From: Desulfobacillus sp041396245
GTDB taxonomy: Bacteria > Pseudomonadota > Gammaproteobacteria > Burkholderiales > Rhodocyclaceae
Direction: 5' to 3'
DNA length: 64,000 bases
Assembly: GCA_041396245.1 (NCBI GenBank)
Contig: JAWKYW010000007.1
Location: forward strand, 62,001 to 126,000
Within the stretch, counting starts at the first letter, position 1, and each line of letters begins with the position of its first letter. The position numbers and the translations under genes were made by a program. The notes beneath the pieces were generated by a model. That model did no database searches. It saw only the letters and a program-made list of their open reading frames with translations, and was not told the origin of the DNA. Shown here piece after piece: positions 54,009 through 63,071 of this stretch.

Positions 54009-54043
54009 CGCTGCCGCAAAAGTCAGCCTGTGCAGGACGGCGC
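54009..54043 (+). repeat. AAAAGTCAG-family dispersed repeat, copy left of the binding-protein gene
   Basis: This 35-bp unit begins CGCTGCCGCAAAAGTCAG and ends GGACGGCGC. It matches 55466-55500 at 31 of 35 positions in the same orientation. Related shorter copies lie at 6810-6834, 13357-13386 (reverse) and 20425-20452. Confidence 0.75.
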
Positions 54044-54180
54044 CATTTCAGCCGACCTCGGTAAGGTCGGCACGGCTTGCATCAACACAGTTTTCCCGAG
54101 CCTCGGCGGGCGTAGGGCAGGCGCGCGCCCGAATACCGGACAAGGCCGGAACATTTCCGGCGCGGCGCCCTTCTCTCCGC

Positions 54181-55323
54181 TCAGAACACCAACCTGCAGT
54201 TGCTGCTGACGATGCTGATATCGGTAAAGCGGGAACCCGTATGCCGTGTGGGTGAGAAGTCGACATAGAAGCCGCCAACATCTACTTCTTTCATGCTGTC
54301 CAGCGCCTTCACCAGTTTCTCCCGAGTCGGCGCTGATCCGGCCCGCTTGAGCGCCTCGAGCAGGACTTGGGTCGTAACATAGGCTTCGAAGATGTTCTGG
54401 GTTGGCGCGGCGTCCGCTGGCGCGTACTTCCTGAAGTCATCCCGGAACAGGCGTGAGATCGGAATGGTCGGGCTGTTGATATTGGGCACCACCTGAACCA
54501 CACTGACGCCCTTGATCTTGTCCATGCCAGCCACGGCACACATCGTTTCCGCCGCCCCATACGACAAAGTCATGATCGGCATGCCAAGACCTGCATTGCG
54601 GTACTCGCGGACGAACGCCCCCGCCGGTTCCGGCGGGCTGATCAGCACGACGACATCGGGTGCGGCCTGGCGCAGCTGGTTCATGACTCCAAAGAAATCG
54701 ATATTGGGCCCCAGGGCAAAGGGAACCCCTGCCGCAGGCGTGGCTCCGCGGGCTTTCAATAGCGACTCGATGGCAGCCATGCCGGCCTTGCCGAACGGAA
54801 TGTTCGCATACACGACGGCAGGCCGCTTCATGCCTACGGTCGTTGTGTGCTCGACGATACGGCGATATTGATCGAGATCGCCCGCGCGAACGTGATAGAG
54901 GTAAGGATTGACCGGCGACCGTAACGGTTCGGCACCCGGAATCACGCCGACGATAGGCATCTTCGCCGATTCCAGTACCTTCTCCTTGAGGACCTTGGCC
55001 ATGGAAGCCGAACCCACCGGCAGCAGCAGCGCCAATGTCCCCGCCGCCGCCTCCTTGTTGATGAGTTCGACCGTCCTGTCGGGCGTGTAGCGGTCGTCCA
55101 GCGTCTTCAGGGCAATCTTCTGCCCGAGGACGCCACCGCCTGCGTTCGCCGCTGCCAGCGCCACGCGGATGCCGAGATTGTAGGCCTGGCCGTCGGCAGC
55201 CGCCACGGGCCCGCTCATCGGCGCGATGTGCGCCAGCATAAGATCGGCCTGGGATGGCAGTGCTATGGCGGACAGCGCCAGCACGCTCCACAAGGCCCGA
55301 TGCACGCGATTCTTCTTATCCAT
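54181..55323 (-). CDS. ABC transporter substrate-binding protein (branched-chain amino acid/aromatic acid type)
   Basis: The 380-residue periplasmic binding protein of the Leu/Ile/Val (type 1 fold) family has a signal peptide ending near ALPSQA. It has the lobes typical of LivJ relatives (LMLAHIAPMSGPVAAADGQAYNLGIRVALAAANAGGG is split over residues 28-64). GGGGGAG lies before the ATG. It lies downstream of two enoyl-CoA hydratases and TetR on the same strand, and livF/livG are at the right edge. The ligand is probably an aromatic or alicyclic carboxylate (inference). Confidence 0.88.
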   Translation of the reverse strand: MDKKNRVHRALWSVLALSAIALPSQADLMLAHIAPMSGPVAAADGQAYNLGIRVALAAANAGGGVLGQKIALKTLDDRYTPDRTVELINKEAAAGTLALLLPVGSASMAKVLKEKVLESAKMPIVGVIPGAEPLRSPVNPYLYHVRAGDLDQYRRIVEHTTTVGMKRPAVVYANIPFGKAGMAAIESLLKARGATPAAGVPFALGPNIDFFGVMNQLRQAAPDVVVLISPPEPAGAFVREYRNAGLGMPIMTLSYGAAETMCAVAGMDKIKGVSVVQVVPNINSPTIPISRLFRDDFRKYAPADAAPTQNIFEAYVTTQVLLEALKRAGSAPTREKLVKALDSMKEVDVGGFYVDFSPTRHTGSRFTDISIVSSNCRLVF

Positions 55324-55465
55324 AAATCTCCCCCCTCTAGTTGTGCAGCCTGTTGTTGAAACGCCGTCGTTTCCTCCGATAGATCCCGCTCCTATTCCTA
55401 TTCCTGTATCCCAATTCCTTCAGCACAGCCGGGTGGCCGTGACCTGGGTGTCGGCCGCAGACCCT

Positions 55466-55500
55466 CGCTGCCGCAAAAGTCAGTCCGCGCCGGACGGCGC
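55466..55500 (+). repeat. AAAAGTCAG-family dispersed repeat, copy right of the binding-protein gene
   Basis: This 35-bp direct copy of 54009-54043 has four substitutions. The two flank the binding-protein gene and its promoter region, a possible footprint of movement of that segment. Confidence 0.75.
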
Positions 55501-55507
55501 TGCGGAA

Positions 55508-56272
55508 TTACTTCTTGTCGAGGAAGGCCGTCACCCGCCGTTGCGTCTCGGCTTCGGCGAGCAGCAGTGCGCTGCCGGCCAGCTCCGCCTCGAATCCATC
55601 CTCGCCACCGCGTGCCGCCACGTCGATGCAATGCTTGTTGGCGGCCAGGGTCTGCGGCGGCAGTTCGGCCAGGCGCGCGGCCAGGGCCAGCGCCCGGGCT
55701 TCGAGTTCCGCGGACGGCGCCGACCACTGCGCCAGGCCGAGACCGACCGCTTCCGTGCCGGGGACGAGTTCGGCGCCGAGGATCAGCCGCCGCGCCATCG
55801 CCGCGCCGCAGAGGCGCGTCATGCGCTGCGTGCCGCCGGCGGCCGGCAGCAGGCCGAGCCGCGCCTCGGGCAGGCCGATCCGCGCGGCGTCCGAGACGAT
55901 GCGCAGGTCGCAGGCGAGCGCCAGCTCGAAGCCGCCGCCCATGGCCGCGCCGCCGATCTCGGCCAGCGTCACCTTGGGCAGGGCCTCCAGCCGGGCGAAG
56001 ACCTCCTGCATGCGGCGGGTGAGCGCGATCATGCGCTCGCGCCCGGCCGCGCTGGCGAAGAGGCCGCGCATCAGCGCCAGGTCGGCGCCGGCGCAGAAGA
56101 CGCGCTCGCTGCTGCGGATGTGGAGAACCCCGACCTGCTTCGCTTGCGCCACCTCGTCCAGTACCTGGCCCAGCCGATCCACCCACGTTTCGTTGATGGC
56201 GTTGACCGGCGGGCGGCACAGCGTCGCCGTGGCAACGCCGCCTTCAATCGAGAGGGAAACAGTCTGTTCCAT
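55508..56272 (-). CDS. Enoyl-CoA hydratase/isomerase family protein
   Basis: The 254-residue crotonase-fold protein has FCAGADLALM and GGAAMGGGFELALACDLRI oxyanion-hole segments and LPEARLGLLPAAGGTQRMTR with the catalytic Glu region. In this cluster it probably hydrates a cyclic or ring-opened enoyl-CoA. It starts 4 bp after the tetR stop, so the two are translated together. It is distinct from the second hydratase at 57078. Confidence 0.88.
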   Translation of the reverse strand: MEQTVSLSIEGGVATATLCRPPVNAINETWVDRLGQVLDEVAQAKQVGVLHIRSSERVFCAGADLALMRGLFASAAGRERMIALTRRMQEVFARLEALPKVTLAEIGGAAMGGGFELALACDLRIVSDAARIGLPEARLGLLPAAGGTQRMTRLCGAAMARRLILGAELVPGTEAVGLGLAQWSAPSAELEARALALAARLAELPPQTLAANKHCIDVAARGGEDGFEAELAGSALLLAEAETQRRVTAFLDKK

Positions 56273-56276
56273 GGTT

Positions 56277-57002
56277 CTATTTCGTCCGCTTGCCGCCTGC
56301 CGGCGCACGGCGCCCGGCCTTGCGGCCCAGGCTGCCGAATGCATCCGTGCGCACCCGCATCGCTTCGAGCGCACGCCGGCCCTTGGCCGTCAGGAACGGT
56401 TCGACCAGCAGCGTAATGCCTTCCGCGACATACTCCGCCAGGGCATAGCGACGGCCGACGGACCACTGCTTGAGCGCCCAGGCATGGGCAAAGGCAACCA
56501 GCTGGTACGCCAGCAGGTAGGCGTTTACCTCCCGCATGTGGCCGCCCTCGACGCAGTCGTCGACGCAGGCCTCGATCAGGCGGTTGGTCCGCGTTTCCGC
56601 GTCCTTCACCAGGGCGCGGCGGTCGGCGCGCAGCGTCTTGGTCGAGCGATAGGCCAGCACCGTCGCATCGAGCAGGCCATCGACGATCCGGCAGTACGTC
56701 CACACCGCCGTGCACAGCCGCTCGACGGGATGGACGACGCCCTCGAGCTGCGGCGGGATGTCGTGCTCGTAGGTGTCCAGCACCAGCTTCAGCGTCAGGA
56801 ACAGGATGTCGTCCTTGTCGCGGAAATACTGGTAGATCAGCCCGGTGCTGACGCCGGCCGCCCGGGCGATTCTCTGGATGGTCGTCGGATAGTAGCCCTC
56901 CTCGGAGAACAGCTTCACCGCCGCGCGCACGATCTGGCCGCGCCGCTCCTCGACGAGCCTGGGGTCGCTCACCTGGGCCAGCACATCTCCGGCAGCACTC
57001 AT
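56277..57002 (-). CDS. TetR-family transcriptional regulator
   Basis: The 241-residue regulator has an N-terminal helix-turn-helix (about 41-60; TIQRIARAAGVSTGLIYQYF) followed by a TetR_C-like ligand domain. The ATG at 57002 is chosen because GGAGG lies about five bases upstream; an earlier ATG at 57053 is in frame. Its location within the CoA-catabolic gene set and the three matching palindromes at 58749, 58852 and 61703 make it the likely repressor, with a CoA thioester as likely inducer by analogy to related TetR proteins. Confidence 0.9.
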   Translation of the reverse strand: MSAAGDVLAQVSDPRLVEERRGQIVRAAVKLFSEEGYYPTTIQRIARAAGVSTGLIYQYFRDKDDILFLTLKLVLDTYEHDIPPQLEGVVHPVERLCTAVWTYCRIVDGLLDATVLAYRSTKTLRADRRALVKDAETRTNRLIEACVDDCVEGGHMREVNAYLLAYQLVAFAHAWALKQWSVGRRYALAEYVAEGITLLVEPFLTAKGRRALEAMRVRTDAFGSLGRKAGRRAPAGGKRTK

Positions 57003-57077
57003 GTTTCCCTCCGGTTCATCGGTCATGGCGCGGAGTCTGCCATGGAATCGCATCGGGCGAGGCTTTCCCGACCTACG

Positions 57078-57896
57078 TCAGTTGCCCTCGAACTTCGGCT
57101 TTTCCTTGGCGACGAAGGCGTTGTAGGCGCGCGTGAAGTCCTGCGTCTGCATGCAGATCGCCTGGGCCTCGGCCTCCGTCTCGAGCGCCTGCTCGATGGT
57201 CTGGTTCCACTCCTGGTGCAGGCACTTCTTGGTCATGAAGTGGGCGAAGGCCGGCCCGTCGGCCAGCGACAGCGCCATCTTGCGCGCCTTGTCCATCAGT
57301 TCCGCCTGCGGCACGACGCCGTTGAAGTAGCCCCAGGCCAGTCCGTCCGCGGCGCTCATGGTGCTGCCGGTGTACAGCAATTCGGCGGCGCGGCCCTGGC
57401 CGATGATGCGCGGCAGGATGGCGCAGGCGCCCATGTCGCATCCGGCCAGGCCGACGCGCACGAAGAGGAAGGCGGTCTTGGCTTCCGGCGTGGCATAGCG
57501 CAGGTCCGAGGCCATCGAGATGATGGCGCCGGCGCCGGCGCAGATGCCATCCACCGCGGAGATGATCGGCTGCGGGCAGGTGCGCATCTCCTTCACCAGG
57601 TTGCCGGTCATGCGGGTGAAGGCCAGCAGGTCGTTCATGTTCATCTTGGTGAGCGGCCCGATGATTTCATGCACGTCGCCACCCGAGCAGAAGTTGCCGC
57701 CTGCCCCGGTGATGACCACGACACGCACGTCCTCCGCATACTGGAAGCGATGAAAGGTGTCGCGCAGCTCGGCGTAGCTCTCGAAGGTCAGCGGGTTCTT
57801 CCGTTCCGGACGGTTGAGGGTGATGGTGGCGACGCGATCGGCTACTTCCAGCTTGAAGTGCTCGGGACGCCATTCGGCGGCTTTCAGCTTGTACAT
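57078..57896 (-). CDS. Enoyl-CoA hydratase family protein (aminobenzoyl-CoA cluster type)
   Basis: The 272-residue crotonase has NFCSGGDVHEIIGPL, DGICAGAGAIISMASDLRY and FLFVRVGLAGCDMGACAILPRIIGQGRAAELLYTG (split at about residue 160). This variety is remembered from clusters for CoA-dependent 2-aminobenzoate degradation, where it accompanies a ligase, dehydrogenase and SDR; that link is from memory and untested here. AGGAG precedes the ATG. It lies 35 bp downstream of the SDR gene. It is a separate protein even though the frame stays open through the upstream gene. Confidence 0.87.
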   Translation of the reverse strand: MYKLKAAEWRPEHFKLEVADRVATITLNRPERKNPLTFESYAELRDTFHRFQYAEDVRVVVITGAGGNFCSGGDVHEIIGPLTKMNMNDLLAFTRMTGNLVKEMRTCPQPIISAVDGICAGAGAIISMASDLRYATPEAKTAFLFVRVGLAGCDMGACAILPRIIGQGRAAELLYTGSTMSAADGLAWGYFNGVVPQAELMDKARKMALSLADGPAFAHFMTKKCLHQEWNQTIEQALETEAEAQAICMQTQDFTRAYNAFVAKEKPKFEGN

Positions 57897-57931
57897 TCGG
57901 TTCTCCTGTCGATTCGGTAAGGGGGTGGGGC

Positions 57932-58678
57932 TCAGCCCGCCAGGGTCAGGCCGCCGCTCACGCTGAGCACCTGGCCGGTGACGAAGCTGGCCTGGTCGCT
58001 GGCGAAAAACAGCACCGCATCGGCGAGCTCGGAGGGCTTGGCCAGGCGGCGCATCGGGGTGGCCTTGACGAAGGCCTCCTGGTGCTTTTCCGGCACGGCA
58101 CGCAGCAGCGGCGTGTCGGTCGGGCCGGGGCAGACGCAGTTGACGTTGATGTTGTAGCGGGCCACTTCCCGCGCCAGCGACTTGCAGAAGGCGATGGCGC
58201 CGCCCTTGGCGCCGGAATAGACGGTCTCGCCGAGGCTGCCGACGCGGCCGGCGTCGCTCGCCACGACGACCACCTTGCCGCTGCCGCGCTCGATCATCTT
58301 GTCGAGGAAGGCGTGGGTGACAGCCACCGGTCCGAGCAGGTTGAGATCGATCACCTTGCGCCAGAACTCCGGCGTATTCTCCATGAACGGCTGGATCCGG
58401 CCCCAGCCGGCGACGTTGGCGACGATGTCGGCGTGGCCGCGCCGCGCATAGACCTGTTGCTTGCACTGCGCGATCGACTCGAGGTCGGTAACGTCGAGGC
58501 GGACGAATTCCGCGCCCAGTCCGCGCCCGCTCAGCTCGGCGGCGGCCGCCCGCCCCTTCTCCTCGTCGATGTCGCCGAGAAACACGTAGGCGCCTTCCGC
58601 CGCCAGGGTCTCCGCCGTGGCCCGGCCGATGCCCGAGGCGGCGCCCGTGACCACCGCTGTCCTGTCCTTCAGTTTCAT
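57932..58678 (-). CDS. SDR-family dehydrogenase, BadH-like
   Basis: The 248-residue short-chain dehydrogenase has TGAASGIG (11-18), catalytic Ser141, Tyr154 and Lys158 (YSGAK), and C-terminal GQVLSVSGGLTLAG. Segments SDAGRVGSLGETVYSGAKGG and CPGPTDTPLL closely resemble 2-hydroxycyclohexanecarboxyl-CoA dehydrogenase (BadH). A role oxidising a cyclic or open-chain 3-hydroxyacyl-CoA is likely. The ATG at 58678 has GGAGG about ten bases upstream; a GTG at 58687 is too close to it. It is divergent from the ligase gene across two palindromic sites. Confidence 0.88.
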   Translation of the reverse strand: MKLKDRTAVVTGAASGIGRATAETLAAEGAYVFLGDIDEEKGRAAAAELSGRGLGAEFVRLDVTDLESIAQCKQQVYARRGHADIVANVAGWGRIQPFMENTPEFWRKVIDLNLLGPVAVTHAFLDKMIERGSGKVVVVASDAGRVGSLGETVYSGAKGGAIAFCKSLAREVARYNINVNCVCPGPTDTPLLRAVPEKHQEAFVKATPMRRLAKPSELADAVLFFASDQASFVTGQVLSVSGGLTLAG

Positions 58679-58748
58679 TGTATTCACGCCTCCAAAATGA
58701 AGCCTGGCGAAGCCGGCGGAACGCCGCCGGCCAATCGATCCAGTTGCC

Positions 58749-58766
58749 TGAATGATTGCTCATTCA
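58749..58766. promoter_or_regulatory. TetR-type operator 1
   Basis: TGAATGATTGCTCATTCA is an inverted repeat with perfect 7-bp arms (TGAATGA/TCATTCA) and a 4-bp spacer. It lies 71 bp upstream of the SDR start in the divergent intergenic region. Confidence 0.8.
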
Positions 58767-58851
58767 TTTTCAGGTGTCAAGCCTTATCACCTCCGCAATC
58801 GATCGACGAGCGGATCGGCACGACTTGACAAGGAAGCGTTGACAAGCAAGA

Positions 58852-58869
58852 TGAATGAGTGTTCAATCA
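58852..58869. promoter_or_regulatory. TetR-type operator 2
   Basis: TGAATGAGTGTTCAATCA has the same arms with one mismatch and the same 4-bp spacer. It lies 31 bp upstream of the ligase start, well placed to block its promoter. Confidence 0.78.
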
Positions 58870-58900
58870 TTGCACGACCAACCATTTCGGGACGGGGAGC

Positions 58901-60454
58901 ATGTCGGGTTTCATGAACGCTGCGGACGAGATCATTGGCAGGCCCCTGGCCATGGGCCTGGGCGGGCAACCGGCCATCCTGTGCGGCGACCGCACGGTCA
59001 GCTTTGCGGCGCTGGAGGCGGAGGTCAACCGCCACGGCAACGCGCTCAAGGCGCAGGGCATCGGACGCGGCGCGCGCGTGCTCTTCCTGATGGACGATTC
59101 GCCCGAACTGGTCGCCGCCTACCTCGGCACGCTGCGCATCGGCGCCGTCGCCGTCGCCCTCAACGTGCGCCTGGCGCCGCGCGACCTGCGCTTCGTCATC
59201 GAAGACAGCGCCTGCAGCGCGATCTTCGTCGATGCCCATTTCCTCGATCTCTACGAGAGCGCCGTCGAGGGCATGGCCGCGCCGCCGCTGGCCATCCTCC
59301 TCGGCAAGTCGTCGGCGCCCCCTTATCTCGGCCATGCCGAGTTCCTCGCCGGACAACCCGACCGGCTCGAATCGACACTGGTCGATCCCGAGGAAGTCGG
59401 CTTCTGGCTGTATTCCTCCGGCACCACCGGCAAGCCGAAGGCGGTGATGCACCCGCACCGCACCGCGCGGGTGGCCGACTGCCTGGAACGCGAACTGCTC
59501 GGCGTGCATCCCGGCGACCGCGTGTTCACCACCTCGAAGATCTTCTTCGGCTTCGCCCTCGGCCATTCCCTGATGGGCGGCCTGCAATGCGGCGCCACCA
59601 TCATCCTCTCGCCGGCCTGGCCGGAACCCCGTCTGATCATCGCCACGGTCGAGCGCCACCAGCCCGACGTCTTCTTCAGCACGCCGGTGATGTACCGCAA
59701 CCTGCTGCGCGAGGGCGCGCCGGCGAATCCCGCCTTCCGCCGCATCCGGCACTTCGTCTCCGCCGGCGAGAAACTGCCCGAGTCGCTCTACGGTGACTGG
59801 CTTGATCTCTCCGGCAAGCCGATTCTCGACGGCATCGGCGCCTCGGAGACGGTGTTCCTGTTCCTGGTCAACCGGCCGGAGGATTCCCGCGCCGGTTCTT
59901 CCGGCCGTCCGGTGCCCTGGGCCGAGGTGCGGCTGGTCGGGGAGGACGGCAAGGACATCACCACGCCGGACACGCCCGGGCTGATTGCCATTCGCACGCC
60001 CTGCCAGTTCGTCGGCTACTGCAACCTGCCCGAAGTGACCGCACGGGCGCTGCGCGACGGCTGGTATTTCCCCGGCGACATGTTCCGCTTCGACGCCGAA
60101 GGGCGCTGGTACCACATGGGCCGCGGCGACGACATGCTGAAGATCTCCGGCCAGTGGGTCAGCCCGGCCGAGATCGAGGCCTGCGCCCTGACGGTGCCCG
60201 GCGTGGCCGAAGTGGCCGTCGTCGGCTATCCCAACGAAGACGGCCTGACGCGGATCGCGCTGTTCGCCATACCGCGCGATCCCGAAGCCGACCAGGCGGC
60301 CCTCAGCGAAACGCTGCTGCAGACCTTCAAGTCCACGCTGTCGATCTACAAGTGCCCGCGCACCATCCGCTTCCTCAAGCAGATGCCGCAGACGGCGACG
60401 GGCAAGATGCAGCGCTACCGGCTGCGCGAAATGCTGCGGAATCCGGCATCATGA
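58901..60454 (+). CDS. Benzoate-CoA ligase family acyl-CoA synthetase
   Basis: The 517-residue AMP-forming ligase has A3 motif YSSGTTGKPKAVMH (about 170-183), GIGASETVF, the YFPGDMF hinge region and the catalytic Lys502 in TGKMQRYRL. Overall pattern and length fit benzoate/aminobenzoate/cyclohexanecarboxylate-CoA ligases; the precise acid cannot be read from sequence. GGGGAGC precedes the ATG at 58901; an earlier in-frame start at 58859 would lie inside operator 2. It is the first gene of the forward transcript; the dehydrogenase follows 28 bp later. Confidence 0.9.
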   Translation: MSGFMNAADEIIGRPLAMGLGGQPAILCGDRTVSFAALEAEVNRHGNALKAQGIGRGARVLFLMDDSPELVAAYLGTLRIGAVAVALNVRLAPRDLRFVIEDSACSAIFVDAHFLDLYESAVEGMAAPPLAILLGKSSAPPYLGHAEFLAGQPDRLESTLVDPEEVGFWLYSSGTTGKPKAVMHPHRTARVADCLERELLGVHPGDRVFTTSKIFFGFALGHSLMGGLQCGATIILSPAWPEPRLIIATVERHQPDVFFSTPVMYRNLLREGAPANPAFRRIRHFVSAGEKLPESLYGDWLDLSGKPILDGIGASETVFLFLVNRPEDSRAGSSGRPVPWAEVRLVGEDGKDITTPDTPGLIAIRTPCQFVGYCNLPEVTARALRDGWYFPGDMFRFDAEGRWYHMGRGDDMLKISGQWVSPAEIEACALTVPGVAEVAVVGYPNEDGLTRIALFAIPRDPEADQAALSETLLQTFKSTLSIYKCPRTIRFLKQMPQTATGKMQRYRLREMLRNPAS

Positions 60455-60482
60455 TGCGCACTTCACTCGATGCGGGGGCTTC

Positions 60483-61661
60483 GTGAGCGACAAGACCTAT
60501 CTCGACTGGCCCTTCTTCGACGAGGCCCATCGCCGGCTGGCGGGCGATCTGGAAACCTGGGCCGGGCAAAACCTCGACAGCGCTAGCCATGACGACGTCG
60601 ATGCCGCCTGCCGCGACCTGGTCGGACGCCTCGGCCGCGACGGCTGGCTGCGCTACGCCGTCGGCGGCACGGCCAACGGCGGCAAGTTCGACGCCATCGA
60701 CACCCGTGCGATCTGCCTGCTGCGCGAAACGCTGGCGCGCCACTCGGGCCTCGCCGACTTCGCCTTCGCCATGCAGGGTCTGGGCTCCGGCGCCCTCACC
60801 CTGCAAGGCTCGCCGGCGCAGAAACTGCGCTACCTGGCCAAGGTTGCCACGGGCGAGGCCATCCCCGCCTTCGCCCTCTCCGAGCCGGGCTCCGGCTCCG
60901 ACGTGGCGGCGATGGCCTGCAGCGCGCGCGCCGAGGGCGGGCATTACGTCCTCGACGGCGAGAAGACCTGGATTTCCAACGGCGGCATCGCCGATTTCTA
61001 CGTCGTCTTCGCCCGCACGGGCGAAGCGCCCGGCGCGCGCGGCCTCTCCGCCTTCATCGTCGAGGCCGACACGCCCGGCTTCGAAGTGGCCGAGCGCATC
61101 GAGACGATCGCGCCGCACCCCCTGGCCCTGCTGCGCTTCGAGAACTGCCGCATCCCGCGCGACAATCTGGTCGGCGCGCCCGGCCAGGGCTTCAAGGTGG
61201 CGATGCAGACGCTCGACATCTTTCGCACCTCCGTCGCCGCCGCGGCGCTGGGCTTCGCCCGCCGGGCGCTGGACGAGGCGCTGCGCCGCGCCACCCAGCG
61301 CAAGATGTTCGGCCAGACCCTGGCCGACTTCCAGATCACCCAGGCCAAGCTGGCGCAGATGGCCACCGGCATCGACGCCTCGGCGCTGCTCACCTACCGC
61401 GCCGCCTGGCTGCGCGACCAGGGCCGCACCGTCACGCGCGAGGCGGCCATGGCCAAGATGACGGCCACCGAGACGGCGCAGCAGGTGATCGACAGCGCCG
61501 TGCAGATCTGGGGCGGCCTCGGCGTGGTCAGCGGCCATCCGGTCGAAAAGCTCTATCGCGAGATCCGCGCGCTGCGCATCTACGAGGGCGCCACCGAGGT
61601 GCAGCAGCTCATCATCGCCCGCCAGACGCTGGCGGCCCACGAACAGGCCTCCGGAGCGTAA
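60483..61661 (+). CDS. Acyl-CoA dehydrogenase
   Basis: The 392-residue flavoprotein has FAD/substrate motifs FALSEPGSGSDVAAM and KTWISNGGIADFYVVFA, and the catalytic Glu at 368 in YEGATE. The start is a GTG. In cyclohexanecarboxylate- and aminobenzoate-type pathways the equivalent enzyme introduces a double bond into a ring acyl-CoA, so an AliB/BadJ-like or similar role is inferred. The gap of 81 bp to the next gene contains a third operator. Confidence 0.9.
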   Translation: MSDKTYLDWPFFDEAHRRLAGDLETWAGQNLDSASHDDVDAACRDLVGRLGRDGWLRYAVGGTANGGKFDAIDTRAICLLRETLARHSGLADFAFAMQGLGSGALTLQGSPAQKLRYLAKVATGEAIPAFALSEPGSGSDVAAMACSARAEGGHYVLDGEKTWISNGGIADFYVVFARTGEAPGARGLSAFIVEADTPGFEVAERIETIAPHPLALLRFENCRIPRDNLVGAPGQGFKVAMQTLDIFRTSVAAAALGFARRALDEALRRATQRKMFGQTLADFQITQAKLAQMATGIDASALLTYRAAWLRDQGRTVTREAAMAKMTATETAQQVIDSAVQIWGGLGVVSGHPVEKLYREIRALRIYEGATEVQQLIIARQTLAAHEQASGA

Positions 61662-61702
61662 GCGCCAGATGGCTCCTCGCAGCCCGAATCCTCCTCCCTT
61701 AC

Positions 61703-61720
61703 TGAATGATTATTCATTCA
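61703..61720. promoter_or_regulatory. TetR-type operator 3
   Basis: TGAATGATTATTCATTCA has perfect 7-bp arms with a TTAT spacer, identical in arms to operator 1. It lies 22 bp upstream of the reductase-like gene start, implying that this gene has its own regulated promoter. Confidence 0.82.
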
Positions 61721-61742
61721 TGTCTCATTGAAAGGAACCGAC

Positions 61743-63050
61743 ATGGCCAAGTACCCGACCGAACCCCTGAAGTGCTGGAAGAAGGCCAAGGAACTGCGCG
61801 AGCAGTACTACATCAACTACGCCCGCGCCAAGGAAAACGGCGGCATCCGCTGGGGCGCGGCCGGCTGGTCCTTCGACGCCATCCCGACGGCCTTCGGCGA
61901 CGACGTCCATCCCCTTACCGGCGAGCCCTACGGCGCCAGCATTGCCTTCGACCGCAAGTTCGCCAAGGAATGCCTGGACGCCGCCGAAGCCGCCGGCTTC
62001 GCCCGCGACCTGTGCGCCTACATGCGCCTCTACTGGGGCGGCATGCACCTCAACAAATACCTCTACGGCGGCGAGTTCCCCGTGCCCGACTTCAACTTCC
62101 AGACGCAGATCTGCTGCTCCCACGCCAAGTGGTACCAGCACGCCTCGAAGTACGAGGGCGTGCCGGATTTCTACGTCGACGTCAGCATCGGCGCCTACAA
62201 GGACATCGACGAGTCCCGCCTCGACTACGTCACCAACCAGCTGCACGAATCGATCGAGTTCGTCGAGAAGGTCACCGGGCGGAAATGCGACGACGAACTG
62301 CTGATCCGCGCCGTGAAGAACGAGATGCGCGCCACCTCGCTCTGGGCCGAGGTCTGCCTGCTCAACCAGACGCGCCCCGCCCCGCTCGACGAGAAGACCA
62401 TGTACTCGCTCTACGTTCTGGCGGTGCTGCACAAGTCCTCGCAGTGGTGCGCCGACTTCTACCAGGAGCTGCTCGACGAGGTGAAGGACCGCGTCGCCCG
62501 CGGCATCGCCGCCGTTCCCAACGAGCGCTGCCGCGTCATGTCCGACACGCAGCCGCCCTGGGCCTTCCTGAAGATCTTCCGCTATCTCGAGGAGTTCGGC
62601 GCCGTCTCCATCGGCTCGCTGTACACCTTCGGCCTGGAGGGCACCTGGGAGACGCGCGAGGACGGCAGCTGGATGCCGCGCACCCTGCCGTGGAAGAAAG
62701 GCATCGAGATCAACGACCGCGACACGGCACTGCGCCTGTACGCCGACTGGAACCTGTCGAAGCCGCTGTGGCAGCACTTCTTCGACCCCTCGCTGAAGAC
62801 GGAAATGATGAAGTACATCGTCAAGCACTGGGACGTCGATGGCGTCATGATCCACATGAACCGCGGCTGCGAGGGGCTGTCGATGGGCATCATGGAGAAC
62901 CGCCTCGGCCTGGCCGCCGCCGGCATTCCGGTGATGACCTACGAAGGGAACATGGGCGATGAGCGCGAGTTCGACATGGTGCGCGCGCAGAATCGGGTGG
63001 ACGCCTTCATGGAAACGCTGAATCTCAAGCGCGACTTCGTCGCCGCCTGA
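61743..63050 (+). CDS. Benzoyl-CoA reductase subunit B-like / 2-hydroxyacyl-CoA dehydratase family protein
   Basis: The 435-residue protein belongs to the HgdB/BcrB-BzdO superfamily of [4Fe-4S] subunits. Conserved Cys are in QICCSHAKWY (124-125), ERCRVMSDTQPPW (263) and HMNRGCEGLS (376), candidate cluster and CoA-site residues. Length and N-terminus (AKYPTEPLKCWKKAKELR) fit the B/O-type subunit. The other subunits (C/N, A/P and D/Q) and the ferredoxin expected for a class I benzoyl-CoA reductase are not in the window. GAAAGGAA precedes the ATG. It is regulated, by inference, through operator 3. Confidence 0.85.
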   Translation: MAKYPTEPLKCWKKAKELREQYYINYARAKENGGIRWGAAGWSFDAIPTAFGDDVHPLTGEPYGASIAFDRKFAKECLDAAEAAGFARDLCAYMRLYWGGMHLNKYLYGGEFPVPDFNFQTQICCSHAKWYQHASKYEGVPDFYVDVSIGAYKDIDESRLDYVTNQLHESIEFVEKVTGRKCDDELLIRAVKNEMRATSLWAEVCLLNQTRPAPLDEKTMYSLYVLAVLHKSSQWCADFYQELLDEVKDRVARGIAAVPNERCRVMSDTQPPWAFLKIFRYLEEFGAVSIGSLYTFGLEGTWETREDGSWMPRTLPWKKGIEINDRDTALRLYADWNLSKPLWQHFFDPSLKTEMMKYIVKHWDVDGVMIHMNRGCEGLSMGIMENRLGLAAAGIPVMTYEGNMGDEREFDMVRAQNRVDAFMETLNLKRDFVAA

Positions 63051-63071
63051 GCGGGATCGGGCGGTGAGCGC

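Noticed and set aside
57078..58763. Fusion of the SDR and enoyl-CoA hydratase in one 561-codon frame
   Set aside because: The N-terminal half is an out-of-frame reading of the SDR gene; the hydratase has its own AGGAG and ATG at 57896.
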